A stretch of 64,000 nucleotides of DNA. It comes from Apteryx mantelli (lineage: Eukaryota; Chordata; Aves; Apterygiformes; Apterygidae). The stretch's first letter is position 1. Each line of letters starts with the position of its first letter. Made by a program: the position numbers and the translations under genes. Shown piece after piece: positions 23,401 to 31,200 of this stretch. A model generated the notes under the pieces. The model ran no database searches. It was not told the origin of the DNA and saw nothing but the letters and a program-made list of their open reading frames with translations. The stretch is from contig NC_089979.1 of assembly GCF_036417845.1 (NCBI RefSeq), forward strand, positions 1,603,424-1,667,423, given 5' to 3'.

Positions 23401-26400
23401 CGTGCTCGGAAATGGCGCTGCCCCCAGGGCAGAGCCGGAGGGGCCGGCGGGAGACACGCGCTGCCTCCCCCCAGGTTCGCCTCGGCCTCCTTGCCTTCTC
23501 GCGGGATGCCGGGGAGCCCGGGGACGCCGCTCGGACCCCCCTGTCCAGGGGGCCGCATCCCAGAGGGCTCCCTTGCGCTGTTGCGAAGCCGATTTCAGAT
23601 CCCAAAATGAAACACTTCCTGCCCGTCCGGCGGCGTTAAACCACATCTGTGTTTTCTCCTCCACCCCAAACAGTCCTATCTATAATTGTCAAGACTTAGC
23701 GAGGACGGAGGTGCAAGTCCCAATTCTCCATCGCCATTGCAAAACCGGAATAATCCTTCCCGATGCGCCAGGGCTCAGCCTGCGGCGCATTCATCCCACC
23801 ACGGGCTGCAAACGGCATCTCCGAAACGCCGGGAGCGGGGCAGGGGAGGGCACGACTTAAAACCCAGGCTCCGAAGCCGGGCCGGGCCCTGCTAACCGAG
23901 CCGGCCTTTTCCAGGCGCTCTCCTACCGCAGCCCAGGAGATTTTCCAAGCGCAGATTGGAAACCGCTCTATTTTTAGCGAGGGTTTTCCTGTGCCCTTTT
24001 CCCCACGCCGGGAGACGAGCAGAGGCCTGCTTTTGCGTACGCCGCGCGCGCCAGAGCCTCCCCTGCCCCAGCCGAGCACCCGCGTGTGGCCACTGCCTGA
24101 TGCCCACCCTTGGGTTTGCCCCCGCTGCCTTCACCCCTATTTCTTTTGTTTCTTGCAAAGATCCCTTTTTGGCAGTTTTCGGCATGCCACTAGATTCCCT
24201 CCTCGCGCTGGGCTGCTGGGGGACAGGGTCTGCCGAGGGCACCTGGATGGGAACCTTTTGGGTGGGAAGAGTTTAATTTTGGGGGCAATGCAGGACAACA
24301 CGTTAGCTTAGCTCCTCGCTAGCTTGGCTCCTAACCTTGGCTGCTGCCCCAGCCGGCGTTTTGGAGCGTCTCCTTGCCGTTCGGCGGAAAGGGACCCCTC
24401 TGCGTGGACGGGTACGAGGACGCGCGCCTGTCGTCCCGTTAACAAACCGCGAAATTAGCCTCCGACAGCACGGGGGCTTCCCTAGGGTGGATTTAAAATG
24501 GCCCGGGCAGGCGTGAGGTCGGGCAGCGGGGCAGGAATGAGACCCTGGTCAAAGCTGGCTGTGGGATGAGACAGAGGGATTATGGCATTTCCGGAGAGAT
24601 TTTCCTTTTTTCCCCTCCTGGATGACCTCAGAGGAGACTCACTAGGTCCCAAACGGCGATTTGGGCCGTCGCGTGGGAGAAACCAGACCCTGAGGACACC
24701 GGCTGGGTCCGGAGGCTGGGATGCTCCGCTGTGCCGGTGGAGAAACTGAGGCAGGGCCTTGGGGTGCCGTGTCTGCTGCGAGCCCGCGGCAGAGGGGAAA
24801 GCAATGCCAAGCCCCCGACCAAGCCCTGCACAAATAAAAGCAAGGAGCCGGAAACATGCTATTTCCGTGAGCGGAGCGTGAGCTTTCTCTCTGCGAGGGC
24901 CGCAGGGTCCCAGCCAGCAGGTTGGGGACCGGCAGGCCGATGTCCTCGCTCCCTGGAGGCCCTGGGGCTCGTTGTCCTCGGCTTAGAGGAGATGCCCTGC
25001 CAGGCTGCAGCGGCTGCCAGTGCCGGGGCTCATCCCAAACGCAGCCAGTGCCAGCAGGACCATATTTCCAGCATCCTCAAATCTCCTTGCTCGGTGCGTG
25101 ACACCGCCTCTCGGAAAAAGCCCGCCGGGTGCAGGTGCCCCAGCCTTCCTCCCCTCCCCTTTCCCTCCTCCTCCTCCTCCGCACACGAAGCTCTGCCGCG
25201 GCATGGCGGGGGGATCTACTTCGCCAGAGGGTTCGCGGCGAGCCTGCCTCCCGCGCCGAGCAGGTACGGGCAAGCGCGGATCCTGCTCGACGCTAATCCG
25301 GGCGCGCCACCCTCCTTCCCGGCTCGCCGCCCGCCTCGAAGCCTCGCGACGGCTCGCAGCCCGCTTTGCCGAGAGCCCGCAAAAAACGGAGCAACCTCGC
25401 AGCCACGGGAGGCACGTGGGAGCCGCAGGCCGGGGCGAAAGTCTCCCCGGCTTCGCCGCGTTGGGATTGCGCTCCACCGCGCGCATCCGGCAGTGCAAAA
25501 ATTAGCGGCGCTTTGGAAAATGTAGGCCGAAATCTTTCCGTAGCTCAGTTTTGGCAACTTGGGTTGAAAGCGTGTCCCGCCAGCCCGGCGATGCCTGCCC
25601 CGTGCTTTGCAGGGGGGAAGCACTGCGGGCCTGCAGCGGCGTTTTGCGATGCTCCAGACGGCTGCTAAAAGACATCGCGAAGCTGAAAACCCCCCTGGCA
25701 AAAGGTACCTGTATCTATCATCTTCCAAACCACCCCCCGGCAGATTCTGCCTTTGTCCAAGGGAAAAGATGGATCAGAACTGGTTTCCCGTCCACGTGGG
25801 GCTTATTTGTACAGCTCTGTGTCACCTCCCCGCCTGCATTTTTTTAATCTGCTGGCTGTTTTCGGCTGAATTCAAGGGGACGTCTCAAGGTGACAAGTTT
25901 CTACGTAGTTAGCAAAAATACAGAGCTGGGGACAGTGCAGAGGCCCCACCAAAGCCTGGCTGGAGGAGAAACCGTAGTACACACCGACAGCCTACTAGAC
26001 ACCAGCGAATCCACAACGAAGGGTGATTTTTACGGATGCTCCGACCAGGCTTAAGTGGGGACTTCTCTCGTGTCGGACTCCAGTGCCGATTAGCCACCAG
26101 CTCAGGTGCTCTCTAAATTTTGCGTTGAAAACGCGCGCTGGGACGGTTTGGCCGCTCCAAGGGCTACCCGAGGGCTCGCGCAGCCGGCACACGGCGACGG
26201 TCCGGGTTTACCCGCCGCGCTCCGCACGTAGCGCTTGCTCTGCTGGGACGGCGCAGGGTTTACGGCGGCACCCCGGAGCCTGCAGGGCCGAGGGATGGGA
26301 TCGGAGGCACGGCAGCCTCATGGGGCTCGGCGTGGTGGAAAGAAAGAGCAGAAGGGAGCGGCTCTCCCAATCCGACCCTGAGAAATGGGGAAAACGGGTC

Positions 26401-26874
26401 GAGCCAGGATGCTCGTCGGGGAGCTGCGGTAATCACAGCATTGCCCACCGGCTGGGGTCTCCCAACGATGCAACGGCAGCGTCCGCCCAGCCCGTCCAAC
26501 GCCCCACGGGGAGTCACCGGCCGAGCGCGCCGGGGCGGACGAGGTGAGCGTCGCTCCGTGCCCGCCCGCTCCGGCCGCTTTCTCCTCCCGCGTTTGCGTC
26601 GGGTGCGCGGGCACGGGCATCCCACGGCCGCTTCCACCTCCCGCTGATACTCACTGTCGCCCTCCACCTTCTCGGGTGTGCGGCTCCAGATGATCTGCCG
26701 GGTCTCCAGCTTCACCTGGAAGGTCCTTCGCTCCGGCCGCTGCGACTTCTTCTGGTAGAACAAGGTGAGGACGGTGCCCATCTCCAGGCAGCGGAGGATC
26801 CTGCCCATGTCGCCCGCCTCCATCCTGCCCTCCTCCAGAAACCCATTGACGCCGTTGAGCCTGGACGCCGACAT
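2418..26874 (-). CDS. PLCG1-like: Phospholipase C-gamma (PLCG1-like), complete, 32 coding exons, 1290 aa
   Basis: PLC-gamma enzymes hydrolyse PIP2 to IP3 and diacylglycerol downstream of receptor and Src/Syk-family tyrosine kinases at the plasma membrane. Seen here: the 32 exons listed below join in phase to 3873 nt. Domain order by residue is PH about 25-150, EF hands 155-315, X box 320-465, split-PH N half 480-530, nSH2 545-650, cSH2 663-752, SH3 790-852, split-PH C half 857-932, Y box 945-1066, C2 1080-1200 and a charged helical tail 1213-1290. Catalytic H329, N330, E359, D361 and H374 correspond to human PLCG1 335/336/365/367/380. SH2 arginines are R581 and R689. Linker tyrosines Y767, Y771 and Y779 match human 771/775/783. 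The tail resembles PLCG2 more than PLCG1. The start at 26874 is the first in-frame ATG before the PH domain; M18 and M23 are possible alternatives. The family assignment is secure. Whether this is PLCG1 itself or a third paralog is open (see findings). Confidence 0.96.
2581..2765 (-). CDS. PLCG1-like: PLCG1-like exon 31: coiled-coil-like tail
   Basis: Starts [20 protein letters not shown], continues [20 protein letters not shown] and ends in [20 protein letters not shown], a charged helical segment. It aligns with the PLCG2 tail (EEELYSS.RQLR) rather than the human PLCG1 tail, yet keeps the SRYQQ context of PLCG1 Y1253 at Y1250. The acceptor is a tandem gagcag; using the upstream AG would add one Gln. 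Confidence 0.92.
2958..3046 (-). CDS. PLCG1-like: PLCG1-like exon 30: end of C2
   Basis: Encodes [20 protein letters not shown] then [10 protein letters not shown]. Human PLCG1 has GYRAVPLKNNYSEDLELASL. Acceptor cgtccag, donor gtgggt, phase 0 out. Confidence 0.95.
3195..3356 (-). CDS. PLCG1-like: PLCG1-like exon 29: C2 domain
   Basis: Encodes [20 protein letters not shown] then [20 protein letters not shown] and [10 protein letters not shown]. Acceptor cccaccag, donor gtatgg. Confidence 0.96.
3694..3808 (-). CDS. PLCG1-like: PLCG1-like exon 28: C2 domain
   Basis: Encodes [20 protein letters not shown] then [18 protein letters not shown]. The LGARHLPK start of C2 is shared with both PLCG1 and PLCG2. 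Acceptor cccccag, donor gtgagg. Confidence 0.95.
4428..4576 (-). CDS. PLCG1-like: PLCG1-like exon 27: end of Y box, followed by a GC donor
   Basis: Encodes [20 protein letters not shown] then [20 protein letters not shown] and [10 protein letters not shown]. The intron begins GCAAGT after CAG, a consensus GC-AG intron. No GT nearby keeps the frame with exon 28. The [11 protein letters not shown] spelling recalls PLCG2. Confidence 0.93.
4894..5118 (-). CDS. PLCG1-like: PLCG1-like exon 26: Y box
   Basis: The longest exon (225 nt). Encodes [40 protein letters not shown] and [20 protein letters not shown], the highly conserved Y-box barrel half. Acceptor ttccag, donor gtaaat. Confidence 0.97.
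5336..5432 (-). CDS. PLCG1-like: PLCG1-like exon 25: Y-box start
   Basis: Encodes [20 protein letters not shown] then [12 protein letters not shown], close to human PLCG1. Acceptor tgtgcag, donor gtaaga. Confidence 0.95.
5853..6016 (-). CDS. PLCG1-like: PLCG1-like exon 24: split-PH C half
   Basis: Encodes [20 protein letters not shown], then [20 protein letters not shown] and EATQNADAR, matching the PLCG1 block SLDVAADSQEEL. Acceptor cttatag, donor gtgagg, phase 0 out. Confidence 0.94.
6987..7053 (-). CDS. PLCG1-like: PLCG1-like exon 23: start of split-PH C half
   Basis: Encodes [20 protein letters not shown] then HV. Human PLCG1 has DENSPLGDLLRGVLDVPAC. The donor chosen is gtgagt at 6986. 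An upstream gtaggt at 6990 would break the frame with exon 24. Confidence 0.9.
7372..7468 (-). CDS. PLCG1-like: PLCG1-like exon 22: SH3 domain C half
   Basis: Encodes [20 protein letters not shown] then [12 protein letters not shown]. The GGKKQLWFP core is PLCG1-type. Acceptor ttctag, donor gtgagt, phase 0 out. Confidence 0.95.
7993..8096 (-). CDS. PLCG1-like: PLCG1-like exon 21: SH3 domain N half
   Basis: Encodes [20 protein letters not shown] then [20 protein letters not shown] is the canonical SH3 start. The LYDY and LSFC spellings follow PLCG2 rather than human PLCG1. Acceptor gcccag, donor gtaagc. Confidence 0.95.
8784..8930 (-). mobile_element. CR1 LINE 3'-end fragment (antisense) in PLCG1-like intron 20
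   Basis: Contains aattcaggttggaagggacc followed by gctcaaagcagctcag, the reverse complement of the CR1 3' UTR end. Truncated and diverged. It lies between exons 21 and 20. Confidence 0.85.
9121..9198 (-). CDS. PLCG1-like: PLCG1-like exon 20: regulatory tyrosine linker
   Basis: Encodes [20 protein letters not shown] then KMPMAR. Y767, Y771 and Y779 align with the human PLCG1 phosphosites Y771, Y775 and Y783. PLCG2 lacks this DYGALYE arrangement, so the linker is of PLCG1 type. Acceptor tcgcag, donor gtaaga. Confidence 0.95.
9713..9896 (-). CDS. PLCG1-like: PLCG1-like exon 19: cSH2 second half
   Basis: Encodes [20 protein letters not shown], then [20 protein letters not shown] and [10 protein letters not shown]. 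This cSH2 binds the phosphorylated linker tyrosine when family members are activated. Acceptor caccag, donor gtgagt, phase 0 out. Confidence 0.96.
10146..10265 (-). CDS. PLCG1-like: PLCG1-like exon 18: cSH2 first half
   Basis: Encodes [20 protein letters not shown] and [20 protein letters not shown]689 matches human R694. Acceptor ctggccag, donor gtgagt. Confidence 0.96.
10466..10666 (-). CDS. PLCG1-like: PLCG1-like exon 17: nSH2 second half
   Basis: Encodes [20 protein letters not shown] then [20 protein letters not shown] and [12 protein letters not shown], close to human PLCG1. Acceptor ctggcag, donor gtgagg. Confidence 0.96.
11428..11615 (-). CDS. PLCG1-like: PLCG1-like exon 16: nSH2 domain
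   Basis: Starts [20 protein letters not shown]. The SH2 core [20 protein letters not shown] carries the phosphotyrosine-binding R581 (human R586). Acceptor ctcacag, donor gtagga. Confidence 0.96.
11776..11883 (-). CDS. PLCG1-like: PLCG1-like exon 15: split-PH N half and acidic linker
   Basis: Encodes [20 protein letters not shown] followed by an acidic stretch [11 protein letters not shown] leading to nSH2. The acidic run matches the PLCG1 linker. Acceptor ttcccag, donor gtgcat. Confidence 0.94.
12116..12235 (-). CDS. PLCG1-like: PLCG1-like exon 14: linker and split-PH N half
   Basis: Begins [20 protein letters not shown] and continues [20 protein letters not shown]. The human [18 protein letters not shown] block is retained. 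Phase 0 at both ends, donor gtaaga. Confidence 0.95.
12613..12781 (-). CDS. PLCG1-like: PLCG1-like exon 13: end of X box
   Basis: Residues 400-456, with [20 protein letters not shown] and [14 protein letters not shown]. Acceptor cctccag, donor gtgcag, phase 0 out. Confidence 0.95.
13016..13136 (-). CDS. PLCG1-like: PLCG1-like exon 12: X box with D361 and H374
   Basis: Encodes [20 protein letters not shown] and [20 protein letters not shown]361 and H374 match calcium-binding D367 and catalytic H380 of human PLCG1. Acceptor cgctcag, donor gtaaga. Confidence 0.96.
13430..13515 (-). CDS. PLCG1-like: PLCG1-like exon 11: X box
   Basis: Encodes [20 protein letters not shown] then RMGCRCIE, which is essentially identical to human PLCG1. 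E359 is the calcium-coordinating Glu. Acceptor tctacag, donor gtgagt. Confidence 0.96.
13715..13833 (-). CDS. PLCG1-like: PLCG1-like exon 10: X-box start with catalytic His and Asn
   Basis: Encodes [10 protein letters not shown] and then [12 protein letters not shown]329 and N330 correspond to catalytic H335 and N336 of human PLCG1. Acceptor tccccag, donor gtaagc. Confidence 0.95.
13914..14015 (-). CDS. PLCG1-like: PLCG1-like exon 9: EF hands to X box
   Basis: Residues 258-291, from [20 protein letters not shown] to FQLDE. This stretch is less conserved than its neighbours. Acceptor gccctag, donor gtgtgt, phase 0 at both ends. Confidence 0.9.
14080..14640. repeat. Degenerate minisatellite in PLCG1-like intron 8
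   Basis: About 10 imperfect copies of a roughly 50-60-bp unit built on ggatctctaag and gctggggccaggaggg. Copies are diverged and vary in length. Confidence 0.75.
15354..15426 (-). CDS. PLCG1-like: PLCG1-like exon 8: EF hands
   Basis: Encodes [20 protein letters not shown] then HDQK. Human PLCG1 reads ERPELCRVSLPEFQQFLL. Acceptor taccccag, donor gtgggt. Confidence 0.93.
15838..17270. repeat. 11-bp (CTCACRTCCCC) minisatellite, about 1.4 kb, in PLCG1-like intron 7
   Basis: More than 120 copies of an 11-bp unit alternating ctcacatcccc and ctcacgtcccc, with ctcacatctcc and ctcacatccac variants and some 12-bp units. Variants recur in a higher-order order of 3 or more units. Because 33 bp equals 11 codons the block is open in several frames, producing a spurious Pro/Ser/His protein. 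Confidence 0.95.
17483..17517 (-). CDS. PLCG1-like: PLCG1-like exon 7: 35-nt exon in the EF-hand region
   Basis: Encodes [12 protein letters not shown] in 35 nt, between acceptor gcctcgcag and donor gtgagtag. It bridges QKS of exon 6 to NVDRPELC of exon 8 in phase. The sequence itself diverges from human PLCG1, so the call rests on splice sites and phase. Confidence 0.82.
17614..17694 (-). CDS. PLCG1-like: PLCG1-like exon 6: EF hands
   Basis: Residues 195-221: [20 protein letters not shown] then MFDTQKS. Phase 0 at both ends. Acceptor ccgcag, donor gtaaga. Confidence 0.92.
17938..18022 (-). CDS. PLCG1-like: PLCG1-like exon 5: EF hands
   Basis: Residues 166-194, containing [20 protein letters not shown] and ending FLRDKLV. 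Human PLCG1 has [15 protein letters not shown] at the same place. Acceptor cctgcag, donor gtaagg, phase 0 out. Confidence 0.93.
18270..18720. repeat. Pyrimidine-rich degenerate repeat in PLCG1-like intron 4
   Basis: Imperfect tandem units of the type ctgatctcccctgatcccc, with cagtctcc and caatcttcc variants, over about 450 bp between exons 5 and 4. Confidence 0.7.
19448..19480 (-). CDS. PLCG1-like: PLCG1-like exon 4: 33-nt exon opening the EF-hand region
   Basis: Only 33 nt, encoding [11 protein letters not shown] (human PLCG1 has RWLRKQFYSVD). It is flanked by ccccag and gtcgcg and keeps phase 2 on both sides. The small size makes it easy for gene finders to miss. Confidence 0.88.
19605..19698 (-). 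CDS. PLCG1-like: PLCG1-like exon 3: end of PH domain
   Basis: Residues 124-154, reading [20 protein letters not shown] and ending TPLQIE. This corresponds to the PH C-terminal helix and the link to the EF hands. Acceptor cctccag, donor gtgagg, phase 2 out. Confidence 0.94.
19940..20089 (-). CDS. PLCG1-like: PLCG1-like exon 2: PH domain
   Basis: Residues 74-123. Contains [20 protein letters not shown] and [18 protein letters not shown]-gamma PH-domain signatures. Acceptor ctgcag at 20090; donor gttcgt, a weaker site. Phase 1 in and phase 1 out. Confidence 0.94.
20498..20918. repeat. Polypurine tract (GGGAAA / GAAA / GAAGT / GGGAA) in PLCG1-like intron 1
   Basis: About 420 bp of almost pure A+G on the plus strand, in consecutive blocks: gggaaa repeats (20553-20640), gaaa/aaag repeats (20640-20800), gaagt repeats (20802-20826) and gggaa repeats (20827-20912). 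The PLC coding strand is the pyrimidine strand. Confidence 0.95.
21100..21500. repeat. 83-bp tandem repeat, about 5 copies, in PLCG1-like intron 1
   Basis: The phrase gtgtcctc recurs at 21213, 21296, 21379 and 21462, with a first variant at 21130, giving an exact 83-bp period. Copies also share ggagccatgtccccaagatg and ggtgcatgatggcacc. Since 83 is not a multiple of three, each copy is read in a new frame. Confidence 0.95.
21501..26500. other. Proximal intron 1 of the PLCG1-like gene, no further exon seen
   Basis: About 5 kb of mostly GC-rich unique sequence between the 83-bp repeat and the promoter CpG island. Several open frames exist in this GC-rich DNA, but none has a recognisable domain or an in-phase splice context. 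Confidence 0.5.
26655..26874 (-). CDS. PLCG1-like: PLCG1-like exon 1: start codon and PH-domain N half (residues 1-73)
   Basis: Begins with ATG at 26874-26872 (A at -3). Residues 29-48 read [20 protein letters not shown], nearly identical to the PLCG1 PH start, followed by [15 protein letters not shown]. The first 28 residues (rich in G, N and E) do not match the human PLCG1 leader. The donor gtgagt follows at 26654, leaving phase 1. Confidence 0.93.
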
Positions 26875-26876
26875 CT

Positions 26877-26891
26877 TCAGCGCGTGGCCAT
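26877..26891 (-). promoter_or_regulatory. Short upstream ORF ending 2 nt before the PLCG1-like start codon
   Basis: ATG GCC ACG CGC TGA: a four-codon uORF in another frame, whose stop ends 2 nt before the main ATG at 26874. Its context (G at -3, G at +4) is good. If the mRNA starts upstream of it, it could lower or couple initiation. This is an inference from sequence only. Confidence 0.45.
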
Positions 26892-28176
26892 CGCCTGGCG
26901 GAGCCGCGGAGCCGGGGCCGCGTCGCGCATGAGGGCGCGAGCCCCGGCGGAGCGAAAAAGCCGAATCCGCCCGGCGCCTTTTCTCCGGTGGCCGCCGACA
27001 CGGCTTCCCCGCGCCGCGGCAGCCGGCGCCGACTTCCCCGCGTCCTAGCGGAGCCGGCCTCGGAGACGGGGAGGAAGGGGTGGGCTCGGGCGATGCCGCC
27101 GGGGGGGTGAGTCCGGCTCCGTTAGCGCCCGGCGGTGGGAGGAGATGGGCAGCGTTGGCGACGGCTTTTCGGATCGGAGCTGGAGGAGGGAAAAAAAATA
27201 AAAAATAAAAAAATAAATCACGGCCGGCGCAGGCCTGGGGAGACGGAGCTCGCGGCGGCTCCTTTGCGGCAGCGGGGTGGGAGGGCGGCAAAGCCCCTCG
27301 CCGGCCGCCCCGGCAGCCGAGCAGAAAAGCAAAAATCCCTGCCCGAGCCGCAGGCCGGAGCCGGCAGGTCCCTCCGCCTCCGTCCCCCCGCGGGGCTGGC
27401 GCTGGACGGGACGGGCTCGGCACCGGGAAGTCCAGTGGGCCGGGGGGAACCGGCCCCGGTGTGCCCAGCCCCGGGGAAGCCCAAGGGCGCCCTGGCCTCC
27501 GCCGCGCCGAGCCGAGCCGAGCCGAGCCGAGCCGGCGGCTCGCCGGGGTGCCGATCGCCGGGGCGGGAGGCGGATGGCAAGGTTTCGGGGCGGGGGGCGG
27601 CTGCCCCCCTCGCCGCCCGGCGGCCCCGCTCCGCCGCTTAATTTCGGGCTGATGAAATGGACGCCCAGAGGAAACTGCAATCACACATGGCCGGAAAGAG
27701 ATCAGAAAGGAATTTAAAAAAAAAAAAAAAAAAAAAAGCAGGATCTTGGAGAAAGGGAAAAATCGGAGCGACGGAAAAAGGCGGATGAGGGTGACATCTA
27801 GAGGAAGCCAGCCCTGGCTCGGGCGGCGATTTCGGGGGGCTCCCCAGGCCCAGGCCCCGCCGCCCGGCTTTGGGGGCACCCCAGGGACGCCCCCCCGCTG
27901 CGCCCGGGGACGCGACGGGATGGGGACGACCCCGCGCCCGGCCCAGGGTGGCCTCGGGTTTGGAAACGTGAAATTGCACCGGGGGCCGGAGGGGCAACAG
28001 GGGGGCTGCAGAGGGCGCAGGAGCCACCCGGATGCGTGCGGGGAGGGCATTTTTCCGGGATGCCACTACCGAATTAACCCCTCGTGTCCCCATTTCATCC
28101 TTCTGCCGCCTACGGGCCGGGCGCCGGACGGGTGAAGACCCGCTGATGCAATGGGGGCTGCATCCCTTGTGCTTCG

Positions 28177-28262
28177 AAAGGGGAAAAGCAGGCAGATCCG
28201 GGGGCAAAGCAGCCCATTAAAGGGGGAAAAGCAGGCAGATCCGGGGGCAAAGCAGCCCTCCG
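28177..28262. repeat. Two-copy 43-bp tandem duplication
   Basis: A 35-bp block (gggaaaagcaggcagatccg, continuing for 15 more bases) occurs at 28181 and again at 28224 with no mismatch seen, separated by an 8-bp spacer. Confidence 0.9.
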
Positions 28263-31200
28263 GTCGGTGGCAAATGCTCACCCACCCCCTGCCCACCACA
28301 CACCTTGGGGCTGGCTTCGTTCGCCGGTTTATCCGGAGAAGAGAAGCTTCCACCAGCTTTCCAGATGTCCTTGCTTTCCTGGGAAGTGCATCACTTACGT
28401 TTAATCCCCAGGTTTCCCTTTCTCCATAGCTGTACGCTGCTCCCTCTTGCTCTTATTGCTGGGAATGGTCTCACCATGGTTTCACCTCGGCTCGGTGTTT
28501 TTGCCCCTCATGCCATAAGTTACACCGTGAGCAGCTCTGGACCGGCATCACTTGGCGTTTTGCACCGCTTTGGTGCAAATGCTCTGCCAAGATGAGCGTA
28601 CGGTCACGGTCCCACGGTGCTGAGCCTCTTCTCGCTGGCAGCAAGACACACACCACTAAGGGGCTTTCCTGCATCCCAGCCTCAGACATTGTCCATAACC
28701 GCTATCGCCAGTTAAATACCCCCTGCCCGAAGCAGAGGGACGTGGTGGTTTGAGGCCACCCTGACGTGGCTTTGATGTCTCTAAGTTTGTCTCCTGGTTT
28801 TGGTCCAGATTTCCTCATCCCTTGGGGACTGCTGACCCCATTTCCAGTCACCTCTGGGCATTTCTTTCTCATTTCACGACAGGACAAGCACCAAGGGTCA
28901 AATCTTACTGCATTATGCAGCTGGCCCCTCCAGGACCACAGTGATGGACCCAGCTCCACTCCAGGGCATCAGAGGGAGCGTCATTACTGTCTGCAGGACC
29001 TGGAGGGGTATCGTGAGCAATCCGCTTTGGGGACATGGGGTTTATGCATCCCTCTCTGCCCGGGAAGCCACACAATGCTCATTAGTGTCTCTGTTTCAAG
29101 GCTCTGTACCGTTGCCCCCTTCTACCTGCTGGAGAAGTCGCTTCGGGACAAGGCCACTCTGAATCCAGTGGGAAGGTGGTGAAGCATCATCTCCTGGCTC
29201 TGATCATCCTGTCCCCATGGCTCCTTCCCCAGGAGGCCATGTGTGCTGGGCTGCTGTAATACCAACGGGGTGATGGGGACGTGGCCAGATGGTGCCGTGA
29301 AGCTGGCTGGAGGGACCGCTGGTCAGGGCTGCGTGGTCTTGCTGAGGGCAGGACGAGGACATCCTCTCGATGTCGTGTACCGGGCCATCAGTTGCGCGGG
29401 GTTGGCTCCCAGCACACCCCTGAATTGCGCAGGGCAGACCAGGGGTACGAGGCAGGGGATGGGCAGGCAGGTCCCTTCCCAGCTCCATGTGTTGATGCTG
29501 TCGGGCTCCTACGGGATTTGCACCAGGCTGGGACACTGCAACACTGGTGTCTGTGGCTCCCAGAACACCCAGGAGACCCGGTGATGAAGGTTGGGGCACC
29601 CAGGAGTCCCGGTGATGAAGGCTCAGCACAGCAAGGGGTCTGTCTCCAGCCCCAGCAGCTGAGGGGATGCGGGAGCCGACGTGACCGGGGAGCTCTGCAA
29701 ACTGCTTCAGGCCTCGTTAAAGCTCCTGAAGAGCCCCCCATTTCCATGCGGCAGCTAAACGTGGGAAGAGCGTGACCCATTTAGAGCCGTTCATCTGTCA
29801 GTCTGAGCCCTGTAAAAGCCTCATTCCTATCCCCTAAGTGTTTGCCAAGATCTTCCCAGCTTGCAGGTTCTCTACCTACTTATGGGAGCCATTAATTTCT
29901 CTCCTACATGGAGAAAAAAAAATCTTACTTTTATTTTAGCTTTCATCTGTGCTCCCTTGTCTGAAAGCCTGTTAAGAGCTCTGCTCCCATCCCTCTCCTG
30001 TAACCATATTTGATATTCTTGTCCCAGAGGAGCCCAGAGCCAGGCAGTGAAGCAGGAGAAATTCAGCAAAGCTCACTTCGCACCAGCGCTGCCTCCGCAG
30101 TCACTCCAAGGGGCATTTCCTGGGGCTGGGGGGAAGGAGGATCTGCAGAGATGTCCCATGCATGTGCACATCCTTCCGAATCGCAGGGATTAGAGATGAG
30201 GGGGAGCAACTGCCTCGAATCTACCTGGTGCTGGCCAAGAGAGATGTATTCCATTCTGTGCTGCAGGCTAATTTTAATGTTTCAAATTAGGAAGAAATCC
30301 CACATTTCCCAGGGGGCAATTAAACATTTCGCATTTGTCCTGTGGTCTCCATTCGAAGGGAAAGTGGCCACGCAGATTTCCTCCATACGGCCTGCCTGAA
30401 TGGGCTTGGATGTGGGCAGACAGCCCTATGGCAGTGTCAGCGGAGGGATGGGCACCTACGGACCCACTGGAAACCAGTGTAGGTCAAAGGGGTCCCCAGT
30501 GTCATGGTATGGGGTCTGCTGGTGTATCTCAGTGGTCACATGCAGATATTGAACTGCAAATTAAAGCATCTTGCACCTTCATTCCTCAAAAAAATCATGG
30601 CATGATTTGTATTGCAGAGCTGTGACTGCAAAGCACCATCTCCCCGGGTTTCTTGGTGGCCCTGTCTCAAGCATCCATCGCGAGGATGAAGACTTTGACA
30701 GCCCCGGCAGGACTTCCTTGTGGGGGTACACGGCTAGATGTCCAGGGAGCAGCTTCGCACCACAGTGCAGTGGCTCAGGGATGAACGAGGAATTTGCACC
30801 CATGAAGGTCGGTCCCATACCAAAAGCCACCAGCTGGCTGGGAGAAGGGAGACATCTCCGACGCCTTTGGGCTGGCTGCCTACACACGTCCCCTTCCCTG
30901 AAGAATTAGGGGATTTATGAGGAAATGAGATCCTAAAGGTTTTTTCTTTCTTTGTCCATGAACTAATTTCTCTTCCCCCCCCCCTTCTTTGGAGCAGAAT
31001 AAGCTTTTGTTTAAAGCAATAAGCTACAGAGATGCTTGCTTCTACTGTTTATATTTTTCATTTCCAGGCAAATCCCATTTCAGAGCCCCTTGAACACAGG
31101 TCCGGGAACTGAACATTCAGACCGCAGCAAATCTCAATGCCCCGAGGATCAGAATAGAAGATTGTTTTTACACAGGGGATTTTATAGCATGGGTTTGGCT

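Larger units (their letters stand above)
26500..28060. promoter_or_regulatory. PLCG1-like: CpG island and presumed promoter of the PLCG1-like gene
   Basis: Very GC- and CpG-rich interval covering coding exon 1 and about 1.2 kb upstream. It includes a (GCCGA)6 array near 27504-27533, an A/T-rich island at 27189-27219 and an A22 run at 27716-27737. No TATA box was identified, so transcription start sites are probably dispersed. Confidence 0.7.

Noticed and set aside
26260-28050. 596-codon minus-strand open frame
   Set aside because: Only the part 26655-26874 is real PLC exon 1. The rest is GC-rich promoter and intron DNA where stop codons are rare, and it includes the translated A22 tract.
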